Shown one piece after another: positions 1 to 5,909 of a stretch of DNA of 17,689 bases; positions within the stretch are counted from its first letter, which is position 1, and each line of letters starts with the position of its first letter. A model generated the notes under the pieces. That model had not been told where the DNA came from. It searched no databases and saw only the letters and a program-made list of their open reading frames with translations. Source of the stretch: Bacillota bacterium (GTDB lineage Bacteria > Bacillota > UBA994); the NCBI GenBank assembly GCA_018725275.1, contig QLUC01000023.1:1-17689 (forward strand), read 5' to 3'. Made by a program: the position numbers and the translations under genes.

Positions 1-423
1 GGCCGCTAGACGCGAGGCCATGACTGCGGTAGCCACAGTGTAGCTGTTACCAGTGGTAACGCCAATCTTTAGTTTCTCGGCGACAGTAATGCCAGCGTCC
101 CCCACCACTGAGGTGAGCGCGCCAAGTCCAACAATATCCGCTCCCAGCCTCTCGGCGATGTGCCCAGCCCAAACAATCTTCTTGATCGCTTCGTCAGCTG
201 TCACTTCGCCAAGTAGCTGACGCGAAGTGAGCGGGCAGGCCACAAAGTAGCCTTCGGTAGCCGCATGCTCCGAGCGCACCCCCGTGATGTGGGACACCTT
301 AAGGGGCGGCATAAAGCGCACGAATTTTTCCTTCCAACTCTCTGGCCACCGCTTCGTAAACTTAAACTTGCGGGCTATGTCATCTGCCACAATGGGGTGC
401 AGTATAAAAGCAAACTTCGCCAT
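1..423 (-). CDS. Acyl-ACP reductase-like / COG5322-type dehydrogenase, N-terminal part, cut by window edge
   Basis: The frame is open from an ATG at 423 to the left edge, giving 141 residues of a longer protein. An AAAAGGAG ribosome binding site precedes the ATG. The segment GLGALTSVVGDAGIT followed by VTTGNSYTVA closely resembles the ALGGFTSI...FTTGNTHTAY region of cyanobacterial long-chain acyl-ACP reductase (AAR) and the related 'predicted amino acid dehydrogenase' group COG5322. AAR makes fatty aldehydes from acyl-ACP with NADPH. The predicted Rossmann domain and catalytic cysteine would lie beyond the window, so activity cannot be judged. The clostridial relatives have no settled substrate, and automatic labels of shikimate dehydrogenase type are common for them. 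The gene follows the 300-residue protein at 469-1371 after 45 bases and is probably its operon partner. Family membership is fairly secure; the reaction is not. Confidence 0.72.
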   Translation of the reverse strand, partial: MAKFAFILHPIVADDIARKFKFTKRWPESWKEKFVRFMPPLKVSHITGVRSEHAATEGYFVACPLTSRQLLGEVTADEAIKKIVWAGHIAERLGADIVGLGALTSVVGDAGITVAEKLKIGVTTGNSYTVATAVMASRLAA

Positions 424-468
424 ACACAGACTCCTTTTCATGCCGATTAACTATAATGCATCACTTTC

Positions 469-1371
469 TCAAGCGAGTTCTTTAATCCGTGGTTTAAAGT
501 TTAGTTTGTTAAGCAGCTCCTCATAGTCGCGAGCAGACAGCGCAGTATGTGGTGAGCCCGACAGAGCCACCAACAGAGCCTCCATCACGTTAGTGCCAAA
601 GGAGCGCCCGTTAAACTCAGGGGTTGTCGTAACCAGCAGTTTAACCCCACGTTCTCTTAAAAGCGTTACGTCCTCTGTGGTTATCGTATTGGTCACAATG
701 ATCTTCCCTTTTAGACTCTGTGCCATAAAGCGACGAATAAAGTGAAAGTCCCCCGCGATTATCTCGTTAGCCGCAAAAAACTGCTGGCCACGGCTCACGG
801 TTGTCTCCTGCGCCGCACCGGTAGGATAAAGATACGCCAACGGCAGCTGTGTAAGAACGGGAGCTAATACGCGCGCTACGAGTCCTAGTGCCCTTAGACT
901 ATGTAAGGGGATAGGCAGCCCCACAGTAAAGATAAGGTCCCCTAGCGTGAGCTTTGCTCCGCGCAGCTCAAAGGTCTCAGCCATGCCGAACCTATCTGCC
1001 GCGCACATCATCAGCACATTGCGTCCTCTTAACTGTAAGCCGTATGTGTCCTCAAGAAACGCAATGGTCTTGCGCTCAAGCGTGTCTTTGAGTCCGGTGC
1101 CGTCTACGATTGGCGTGATGCGTGCCGCGCGCGCAATCTGCTTAGCTTCCCTGAGCATATAGCGCCTGCCGCCCGCCTGTACGTAGAGATCGATGCCGCC
1201 CATGCCAAAGGCGTCCACCTTGCCGTCAAGCTGCTTTACGAGCTCGATGGCCCGCTGCAGATTACCGTCTGTGCCAATGCGCTCAATTAAGCACCGTTCG
1301 CCAAGCAACTCCGCTTCAACGGCATGATTGCGCTTGGACGACCCTAGGCTAACGCTGATTACTCGTTTCAA
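469..1371 (-). CDS. Conserved protein of the family often labelled 'quinate 5-dehydrogenase'; function unproven
   Basis: This is a 300-residue protein starting at a TTG (1369-1371), chosen because AAGGAGG lies 8 bases upstream. No in-frame ATG or GTG fits better. It begins MKRVISVSLGSSKR and has GTDG near residue 33, GGIDLY near 58, PTGAAQET near 184, and TNTITTEDVTLL then a TTTPEFNGRSFGTNVMEA stretch in the C-terminal quarter. I recall this family from Clostridia under the name quinate 5-dehydrogenase. However, I see no clear GxGxxG nucleotide-binding loop and no resemblance to the quinate/shikimate dehydrogenase catalytic Lys/Asp pattern, so I distrust that name. No signal peptide or convincing membrane span is visible. 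It sits between a helix-turn-helix regulator and an AAR-like dehydrogenase on the same strand, which suggests a shared small-molecule pathway. The coding call is firm; the function is open. Confidence 0.75.
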   Translation of the reverse strand: MKRVISVSLGSSKRNHAVEAELLGERCLIERIGTDGNLQRAIELVKQLDGKVDAFGMGGIDLYVQAGGRRYMLREAKQIARAARITPIVDGTGLKDTLERKTIAFLEDTYGLQLRGRNVLMMCAADRFGMAETFELRGAKLTLGDLIFTVGLPIPLHSLRALGLVARVLAPVLTQLPLAYLYPTGAAQETTVSRGQQFFAANEIIAGDFHFIRRFMAQSLKGKIIVTNTITTEDVTLLRERGVKLLVTTTPEFNGRSFGTNVMEALLVALSGSPHTALSARDYEELLNKLNFKPRIKELA

Positions 1372-1386
1372 TGTGGGGACCTCCTT
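1369..1386 (-). promoter_or_regulatory. Ribosome binding site fixing a TTG start
   Basis: On the minus strand AAGGAGG (1386-1380) is followed after 8 bases by TTG (1371-1369). This is a near-ideal Shine-Dalgarno distance and is the reason for accepting TTG as the start of the 300-residue protein. Confidence 0.75.
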
Positions 1387-1405
1387 CCGCTTTCCGCTTT
1401 CCGCT
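1385..1405. repeat. Three tandem copies of a 7-base unit
   Basis: TTCCGCT occurs three times in a row on the plus strand (AGCGGAA on the minus strand). It lies in the 51-base gap between the regulator gene and the 300-residue protein, directly upstream of the latter's ribosome binding site. The run is short and may simply be replication slippage. Confidence 0.7.
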
Positions 1406-1422
1406 GTAAGCCGAGAGCTGCC

Positions 1423-1947
1423 TCAATCCTTAAGGCCCTTCAGCAAGCTCCGCAGCACCTCTGGGTCAACGTACTTGTCTTCCCGTAAGGGTGTTTCACC
1501 CAGGATAATCGCGATAATCTGCTTATCGACTACAGCCTCTACGAGTTTGATGCGCATGTTGGAACCGAGCATAATTACTGTGTCAAAGGCCCGTATTGTG
1601 CCCACGAGGCCCATAATCTCGTTTAAGAGCTCTGCCCCGGTCTTCGCACGCACCCAGTCCCACCGCTCCTCTTCCGACATGAGAAAGATGTGGTCCACGC
1701 CGTACTCCTGCGCTACGTCTGCTAACTCCCCCTTATTCGATACGGGGAAACCAATTAGCGCCACTTTGCCGCCTTTACGTAGCTCGCCCATCGTCTCTAG
1801 CCGCGAGATAAAGCTGCGATCGATGTTCATTTCGTACGCCACTTCCTGCTGGGACATGCCTGCAGAACGGCGCTCGAGAATCTTGTCTACAGTGCGCATG
1901 ATTTTGTCGCGGCTTACGAGTTTATCCCCAACTCTTACATATTGCAT
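1423..1947 (-). CDS. Helix-turn-helix transcriptional regulator with a C-terminal alpha/beta domain
   Basis: I place the start at the ATG at 1947, giving 174 residues, because AGGGGG lies 8 bases upstream. The frame stays open to 2025, but that extension would run through the likely promoter. Residues about 13-55 form a Cro/CI-like helix-turn-helix: GMSQQEVAYEMNIDRSFISRLE has the QQEVA, then NIDRSFISRLE, pattern of helix 2 and the recognition helix. From about residue 58 the protein becomes an alpha/beta domain (KVALIGFPVSNKGELADVA, then FLMSEEERWDWV, then DTVIMLGSNMRIKLVEAVV), which may sense a ligand. No known effector domain is recognised. It is the first gene of the minus-strand unit with the 300-residue protein and the AAR-like protein, and is a plausible local regulator of them. 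Confidence 0.78.
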   Translation of the reverse strand: MQYVRVGDKLVSRDKIMRTVDKILERRSAGMSQQEVAYEMNIDRSFISRLETMGELRKGGKVALIGFPVSNKGELADVAQEYGVDHIFLMSEEERWDWVRAKTGAELLNEIMGLVGTIRAFDTVIMLGSNMRIKLVEAVVDKQIIAIILGETPLREDKYVDPEVLRSLLKGLKD

Positions 1948-1982
1948 GGCAGCGCCCCCTGTGCACAGTTTTGTATACATAC

Positions 1983-2011
1983 ATTCTACCATGTTCCCGT
2001 TAATTTTGCAT
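1983..2011 (-). promoter_or_regulatory. Possible sigma-A promoter of the regulator gene
   Basis: TAGAAT (1988-1983, 5 of 6 to consensus) lies 17 bases downstream of ATGCAA (2011-2006, 3 of 6). The -35 half is weak. The position fits: downstream of the dusB terminator and about 35 bases from the regulator ATG. A perfect TGTATACA palindrome (1972-1979) lies just downstream of the -10 box. Confidence 0.4.
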
Positions 2012-2042
2012 ATCTCTCGGGGCAAAATTACCCCTGCAAAAT
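2003..2042. repeat. ATTTTGC / GCAAAAT inverted and direct repeat, possible operator
   Basis: ATTTTGC (2003-2009) is followed by GCAAAAT (2022-2028) and a second GCAAAAT (2036-2042). The first pair is an inverted repeat with a 12-base spacer that reaches over the weak -35 box. The second pair is a direct repeat with a 14-base period. The third copy lies inside the dusB terminator tail. This suits a binding site for the adjacent regulator, but that is inference from position only. Confidence 0.45.
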
Positions 2043-2068
2043 ATTAAAGACGCGCCGTGCAGCGCGTC
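2038..2068 (-). terminator. Intrinsic terminator after dusB
   Basis: On the minus strand GACGCGC (2068-2062), a 6-base loop and GCGCGTC (2055-2049) form a perfect 7-base-pair GC-rich stem, followed by TTTAATATTTT. The stem starts inside the dusB stop codon. Confidence 0.8.
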
Positions 2069-3020
2069 ATTCAATCGTAGCCCAGACCTGTTCTATCGCC
2101 TCTAGTGAGTCGGCCTTGTTTATCGCGTCGCGAATCCGCGCCGCTCGCGGCAGCCCCTTTAGGTACCACGCCAACTGCAGGCGCATCTCTCTGATGCCGC
2201 GATACTCCCCCTTGCGCTCAATCGCCATTGCCAGGTGCCGCCGTGCCACGGCGAGTCGCTCCGCCAAAGATGGAGGCAAAAGCGGCGCTAACCCCTGCAG
2301 TGAGCGCGCAATATCCCGATAGAGCCAGGGGTTACCAATGGCAGCGCGACCGACCATCACCGCATCGCACCCCGTGTCTTCAAACATGCGCTTTGCTTCC
2401 GCAGCCGAAGTCACATCCCCATTGCCGATTACAGGCACACTTACGGTCGCTTTTACCGCGCGGATAATGCCCCAATCGGCCTTGCCCGAATAGAACTGGT
2501 CCCGCGTCCGCCCATGAATAGTTATGGCTGCTGCCCCGGCTGCTTCTACCTCGCGTACTAGGCCAAGACAATCTGGAGAATTGGCATCCCAAGCTTTCCG
2601 CGTCTTGACCGTTACCGGGATATTTACCATCGCCACGGTTCGACGCACAATTTCTCCCGCTAGTTTAGGGTTAAGCAGCAAAGCCGCCCCGTCTCCCCCT
2701 TTGACAATCTTCGGTGTCGGGCATCCCATGTTGATGTCTATCGCTAAGGGCTTTATTTTCTCGGCCACCATGGCTGCCGCTTCCGCCACTTCCGCTGGGA
2801 CAGAGCCAAACAACTGCACAGCAAGCGGTTCATTTGCTTCCATAGCCAAGAGCTCCCATGTCTTGGCCTGGTCGTAGATTATGCCTTTGCAGCTAATCAT
2901 TTCACTAATAACCCAAGCCGCGCCAAACTCGCGCGCAATCAGGCGATTGGCTTGGTCAGTAATCCCCGCCATGGGCGCTGCCACTAGCGGGGGGACGATT
3001 AGGATATTGTTGATGCGCAT
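2067..3020 (-). CDS. dusB: tRNA-dihydrouridine synthase B
   Basis: This 317-residue FMN enzyme reduces uridine to dihydrouridine in the D-loop of tRNA, using NADPH. It has the expected DusB/NifR3 layout: VAAPMAGITD near residue 13, VQLFGS near 68, DINMGCP with the catalytic Cys100, VKTRKAW near 138 (Lys139), IHGRTR near 168, then VIGNGDV and VMVGRAAIGNPW for flavin binding, with a C-terminal helical domain. Length is normal for the family. The start codon has only a weak ribosome binding site and lies 9 bases after the stop of the small zinc-ribbon gene, so it is probably translated by coupling. A strong terminator follows directly. A Lys/Asn to Gly change next to the usual PKIVK stretch is within family variation. 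Confidence 0.95.
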   Translation of the reverse strand: MRINNILIVPPLVAAPMAGITDQANRLIAREFGAAWVISEMISCKGIIYDQAKTWELLAMEANEPLAVQLFGSVPAEVAEAAAMVAEKIKPLAIDINMGCPTPKIVKGGDGAALLLNPKLAGEIVRRTVAMVNIPVTVKTRKAWDANSPDCLGLVREVEAAGAAAITIHGRTRDQFYSGKADWGIIRAVKATVSVPVIGNGDVTSAAEAKRMFEDTGCDAVMVGRAAIGNPWLYRDIARSLQGLAPLLPPSLAERLAVARRHLAMAIERKGEYRGIREMRLQLAWYLKGLPRAARIRDAINKADSLEAIEQVWATIE

Positions 3021-3029
3021 TTCGTTTGT

Positions 3030-3197
3030 CTACTTCTTCTCGTCTTGCTTGGGCTCGTGCCCCGGAGGATACTTATTGTACCCAGTTGCACCCGGTGTAC
3101 TAGTGATATCCTCCCCGCAATAAGGGCAGTTCCAGATGCCTTCCTGTGTAGCGGAATACGAACGGCGGTCGCACCACGGACAGAGTTTGTTGTACAT
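3030..3197 (-). CDS. 55-residue zinc-ribbon protein upstream of dusB
   Basis: An ATG at 3197 with an AGGAGG site 8 bases upstream opens a 55-codon frame ending in TAG at 3030. The protein carries two CxxC knuckles, LCPWC (Cys6, Cys9) and NCPYCGED (Cys24, Cys27), 15 residues apart, then a polar Gly/Pro/Lys-rich tail ending QDEKK. This is the signature of a single structural zinc ribbon or rubredoxin-like fold. The spacing is too short and the sequence too polar for me to call it rubredoxin. Its stop is 9 bases before dusB, so both are likely on one mRNA. The ribosome binding site is far stronger than that of dusB. I do not recognise a named family. It could bind RNA or act as a small partner of the Dus enzyme, which is inference. 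Confidence 0.8.
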   Translation of the reverse strand: MYNKLCPWCDRRSYSATQEGIWNCPYCGEDITSTPGATGYNKYPPGHEPKQDEKK

Positions 3198-3219
3198 GCG
3201 GGACACCTCCTGTTATAAT
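3190..3219 (+). promoter_or_regulatory. Promoter of the tRNA-Pro gene
   Basis: TATAAT (3214-3219, perfect) is preceded by TTGTAC (3190-3195, 18-base spacer) or TGTACA (3191-3196, 17-base spacer). Transcription would begin some 7 bases before the tRNA. The -35 region overlaps the start codon of the divergent zinc-ribbon gene. Confidence 0.75.
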
Positions 3220-3233
3220 GATTACACGCACAT

Positions 3234-3310
3234 CGGGGCGTGGCTCAGCTTGGTAGAGCGCACGGTTCGGGACCGTGAGGCCGCACGTTCAAATCGTGTC
3301 GCCCCGACCA
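3234..3310 (+). tRNA. tRNA-Pro, anticodon CGG
   Basis: The 77 bases fold as a full cloverleaf. The acceptor stem CGGGGCG pairs with CGCCCCG (3300-3306), followed by discriminator A and an encoded CCA. The D stem is GCTC/GAGC. The anticodon stem is CACGG/CCGTG with loop TTCGGGA, giving anticodon CGG. The T arm is GCACG/CGTGT with loop TTCAAAT. The C1-G72 pair and the discriminator A are typical of bacterial proline tRNAs. It stands alone on the plus strand with its own promoter and terminator. Confidence 0.96.
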
Positions 3311-3320
3311 CTAATTACGG

Positions 3321-3349
3321 AGAGCCACTCGGGTGAGTGGCTCTTTTTT
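3321..3349 (+). terminator. Intrinsic terminator of tRNA-Pro
   Basis: AGAGCCACTC (3321-3330), loop GGGT and GAGTGGCTCT (3335-3344) form a perfect 10-base-pair stem followed by a run of T to 3349. In the opposite direction there is no T run, so it should not stop the minus-strand unit that ends at 3377. Confidence 0.92.
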
Positions 3350-3376
3350 GTGCGCACCGCGCACTTGTGCCTATTC

Positions 3377-3799
3377 TCAGCCACAGTCTTCGTCGACGAC
3401 GCCCCTATCCATGAGGTTTACCGCGGTGCGGGCACAGAGTGCTACGTACTCAATGCAATGCTTCCGGTAATCATCGGTGTTAGGCTTTAAGTCACAGCAG
3501 TTGACCGAGCCATACTCGCGCTCCACGATGCCGACCAGTTCTTTGGCCAGCAACTTGGCGTCGTCCTTGCGCGCACCGCCAAGGTCGCGCCCGTACCAGC
3601 GGCCGATGGACATGACCGCGGCGGCCACTCCGCCGCACAAACCGCCAGAGCCCATGCCGCCCCCAAAACCAGAAGACAATTTTAATCCGAAGGCCTTTTG
3701 TTCGGGTGTAAGGTCCTCGTTGAGGCCTAGCCAGACGGCTTCGGCACAGTTGTAACCGCCCCGGTAATGCTCCCGCGCCAATTCTTCGGCAGTTGCCAT
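3377..3799 (-). CDS. Cysteine-rich protein of the C_GCAxxG_C_C type
   Basis: This 140-residue protein starts YRGGYNCAEAV (Cys18), has a glycine-rich centre GFGGGMGSGGLCGGVAAAVM (Cys55), then NCCDLK (Cys101/102), HCIEYVALC (Cys115, Cys122) and a terminal Cys139. The order of these cysteines, with the Gly-rich segment running into an Ala-rich helix and a later DY...C...C helix, matches the small putative redox proteins known as the C_GCAxxG_C_C family, whose biochemical role is not settled. They have been thought to bind a metal or a redox cofactor. The start has GGGGAGGA 8 bases upstream, and only 3 bases separate it from the murB stop, so it is the last gene of the argS-murB run. No signal peptide is seen. 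Confidence 0.82.
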   Translation of the reverse strand: MATAEELAREHYRGGYNCAEAVWLGLNEDLTPEQKAFGLKLSSGFGGGMGSGGLCGGVAAAVMSIGRWYGRDLGGARKDDAKLLAKELVGIVEREYGSVNCCDLKPNTDDYRKHCIEYVALCARTAVNLMDRGVVDEDCG

Positions 3800-3802
3800 T
3801 CT

Positions 3803-4705
3803 TTATTCCTCCCCTATAATGCGAATTTCAGGTTCTAGAAGCACACCTGATTTTACTTGTACGACGCCTTGCACATGGCTGATTAAAGCCACGACATCGC
3901 GGGCGGTGGCGGCGCCAACATTGACAATAAAGCCGGCATGGAGGGTGGAGACTTCGGCACCGCCGATGCGGCAACCCTTCAGCTTTGCTTGCTCGATGAG
4001 GGTGCCGGCAAAATTGCCGGGCGGCCGCTTAAAGACGCTACCCGCGCTCGGGATGGCGAGGGGTTGTTTTTCGCGCCGCCGACGGTTTAGCTCCTCTATC
4101 TTAGCGAAGATGGCCTCACGGGGACCGGGCCTCAGTTGTAGGGTGGCCTCGAGGGCGATGAGCCTATGCCCTTGCAACACACTCTGCCGATAGCCAAAGG
4201 CCAGTTCGTCTAGCGTCAACATTCTCTCGGTGCCGTCTTCGGCCAAGACGCGCATGGAATTGACCACGTCCTTCATTTCGCCGTCGTAAGCCCCGGCGTT
4301 CATGTAAAGCGCACCGCCTAAGGTGCCGGGTATGCCGGCGGCAAACTCTAGCCCCATGAGACCGGCTTCGGCCGCCTGACGTGCTAAGGCCGAGAGGTGC
4401 ACGCCTGCGCCCGCGATGATATTGTCGCCACGCACCGCCACTTGGTCTAGGGTGCCGGATATTTTAATGACCAGGCCGCGAATACCGCCGTCGCGCACGA
4501 GGAGGTTGCTGCCGTGACCCATGATGGTGATGGGCACCCGCCCGTCCCCTGCCGCCCGGAGCACCGCCTTGAGCTCGGCGAGGTCGCGGGGAACACAGAG
4601 GGCATCCGCCGGGCCGCCAATGCCAAAGGAGGTATGCCGGCTCATCGGCTCTTGGCGCAACATAACATGGGGGAACATGGCGATGAGCCGCGCTAAGGAC
4701 GACAA
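3803..4705 (-). CDS. murB: UDP-N-acetylenolpyruvoylglucosamine reductase
   Basis: MurB reduces UDP-GlcNAc-enolpyruvate to UDP-MurNAc with NADPH and FAD in the cytoplasm. The sequence shows HTSFGIGGPAD, the FAD-binding GHGSNLLVRDGGIRG near residue 63, AGIPGTLGGALYMNAGAYDGEM, RREKQP followed by SAGSVFKRP (the Ser is the expected proton donor), GCRIGGAEVS with HAGFIVN, and LLEPEIRI with the catalytic Glu. The frame is open to 4804, but that extension overlaps the M24 peptidase gene by 112 bases and matches nothing in MurB. I choose the TTG at 4705, giving 300 residues, because AAGGGGG lies 7 bases upstream. The ATG at 4678 lacks a ribosome binding site. The gene then overlaps the M24 gene by 13 bases. 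The compact C-terminal part fits the type II MurB of many Bacillota. Confidence 0.93.
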   Translation of the reverse strand: MSSLARLIAMFPHVMLRQEPMSRHTSFGIGGPADALCVPRDLAELKAVLRAAGDGRVPITIMGHGSNLLVRDGGIRGLVIKISGTLDQVAVRGDNIIAGAGVHLSALARQAAEAGLMGLEFAAGIPGTLGGALYMNAGAYDGEMKDVVNSMRVLAEDGTERMLTLDELAFGYRQSVLQGHRLIALEATLQLRPGPREAIFAKIEELNRRRREKQPLAIPSAGSVFKRPPGNFAGTLIEQAKLKGCRIGGAEVSTLHAGFIVNVGAATARDVVALISHVQGVVQVKSGVLLEPEIRIIGEE

Positions 4706-5829
4706 GGAGCTTCCCCCTTGCTCGGTGGTTGGGCAAACTTGGTCACTACCTTGAGGGCGCGAGGATAGGTCGTCAGGCTGATGGCCCCGGTCGCGGTGAC
4801 GCAAATATCGTCCTCAATGCGCACGCCCCCGATTCCGTCTAGGTAGATGCCCGGCTCGACGGTAAAGGTGTTGCCTGCGGCGAGCAGGTACTGGTTGCCC
4901 ATGACTATGTACGGTTCTTCGTGGATTTCAAGGCCAAGGCCGTGGCCGGTGCGGTGGGTAAAAAACTCTCCGTACCCCGCCTTGGTTATATACTCTCTGG
5001 CCACTTGGTCGATAAAGCTGGCGCTGACGCCGGGGAAGATGGCTTCTCTGGCCAGGGTATTGGCTGCCAAGACAATTTTACCGACCTCGAGCATTTTTTC
5101 GCTGGCCTGACCGAGGAGGAAGGTACGGGTGATGTCGGAATAATAGCCTTCGACCTGGCAGCCAAGGTCTACGACCACCACATCGCCCGTCATGAGGATG
5201 CGGGCGCTGGTCGTGGCGTGGGGGAGCGCGGTGCGCTCGCCGCCGATAATGGAGATAAAAGCCAGATGCCCACCCTTGGATTTGATAAACTCCTCCGCCT
5301 TAGCCAGTAACGAAAGTTCGCTCAGGCCCGGGCAGAGATTTTCTTCGACAAAACCCATGGCTAAATCGGCTAGGCGCGCCGCCTGCTGCATTTTGTTTAT
5401 TTCCTGCGGCTCTTTTAGCATGCGCTGTTCGGCCAAGAGGGGGCGGAGGTCGGCTAAAGACTCGACTCCGCAGTGTTCTTTGAGGAGCAGGTATTCGAGC
5501 AGTCTGGCCGCCTGGTATTCCATGGCGATGTTTTTCAGCGGGCCGACTTTGGCGGCCAAGGCGGCAAAGCTTTGCCCTGCGCCCTGCTCATCGCTGTATG
5601 TAAAGATGGTGGCGTGAGGTGCCTCGCGGGCTACTCGGGTGGCTTCGAAGAAGGGGCAGACCGCCAACAACTCGCCGCCGTCTAACACCACAAACAGTAG
5701 CGGGCGCTCGCTGCAACTTAAGGACATGCCGGTCAAGTAGTGTAGCGCTGCGCTGGGTAAGATAGCCGCGGCCTTTATGTCGGCGCTTTTAAGGCTGGCG
5801 GCCAATTCGGCCAGGCGTTTTTTGTGCAT
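4693..5829 (-). CDS. M24-family Xaa-Pro aminopeptidase / dipeptidase
   Basis: This 378-residue cytoplasmic metallopeptidase has the creatinase-type N-terminal domain (about 1-130) and a pita-bread catalytic domain. All five dimetal ligands are present: Asp221 in VVVDLG, Asp232 in YYSDITRT, His296 in TGHGLGLEIHE, Glu325 in VEPGIY and Glu339 in RIEDD. The substrate-side His204 in ALPHATTS is also there. The fold and length fit peptidases that remove residues next to proline from small peptides; aminopeptidase P and prolidase cannot be told apart from sequence alone. The ribosome binding site before the ATG is weak. The gene lies 80 bases after the Nudix gene, across a palindromic repeat, and its end overlaps murB, so it belongs to the argS-murB run. 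Confidence 0.92.
   Translation of the reverse strand: MHKKRLAELAASLKSADIKAAAILPSAALHYLTGMSLSCSERPLLFVVLDGGELLAVCPFFEATRVAREAPHATIFTYSDEQGAGQSFAALAAKVGPLKNIAMEYQAARLLEYLLLKEHCGVESLADLRPLLAEQRMLKEPQEINKMQQAARLADLAMGFVEENLCPGLSELSLLAKAEEFIKSKGGHLAFISIIGGERTALPHATTSARILMTGDVVVVDLGCQVEGYYSDITRTFLLGQASEKMLEVGKIVLAANTLAREAIFPGVSASFIDQVAREYITKAGYGEFFTHRTGHGLGLEIHEEPYIVMGNQYLLAAGNTFTVEPGIYLDGIGGVRIEDDICVTATGAISLTTYPRALKVVTKFAQPPSKGEAPCRP
4703..4719 (-). promoter_or_regulatory. Ribosome binding site fixing the murB TTG start
   Basis: AAGGGGG (4719-4713 on the minus strand) is followed after 7 bases by TTG (4705-4703). The site lies inside the last codons of the M24 peptidase gene, which implies translational coupling between the two genes. 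Confidence 0.7.
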
Positions 5830-5864
5830 GGGGCACCCGCTTTCTTTAGAAATTGGGGGAGGGA

Positions 5865-5909
5865 CAACGCACCATTGGTTGGAAAGATCAACGCACCATT
5901 GGTGCGTTG
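5865..5909. repeat. Duplicated 15-base unit, one copy forming a 21-base palindrome
   Basis: CAACGCACCATTGGT occurs at 5865-5879 and again at 5889-5903, 24 bases apart. The second copy continues into a perfect hairpin, CAACGCACC (5889-5897), ATT, GGTGCGTTG (5901-5909), abutting the stop codon of the Nudix gene. The first copy is a decayed palindrome (ending GGTTGG). On the minus strand no T run follows, so this is not a standard terminator. It looks like a small repeat element or an mRNA end-protecting hairpin. Confidence 0.7.

Noticed and set aside
1385..1405. Start of a CRISPR or other spaced repeat array
   Set aside because: The units are contiguous 7-mers with no spacers and only three copies. 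Nothing similar recurs nearby, and no cas gene is present.
1328..2047. 239-codon open frame on the plus strand
   Set aside because: It is antisense to the regulator gene, has a Ser/Arg/Ile-rich composition with no family resemblance, lacks a ribosome binding site, and crosses the promoter region.
4514..4754. Plus-strand frames across murB and the M24 gene
   Set aside because: They mirror the codon pattern of the opposite strand and show no recognisable domain or ribosome binding site.
4706..4804. N-terminal extension of the murB frame
   Set aside because: It lies wholly within the M24 peptidase gene, adds 33 residues foreign to MurB, and has no ribosome binding site. TTG at 4705 fits much better.
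5889..5909. Palindrome as terminator of the Nudix gene
   Set aside because: The stem is perfect, but no run of T follows on the minus strand (ATCTTTCC), and the next gene is in the same orientation.
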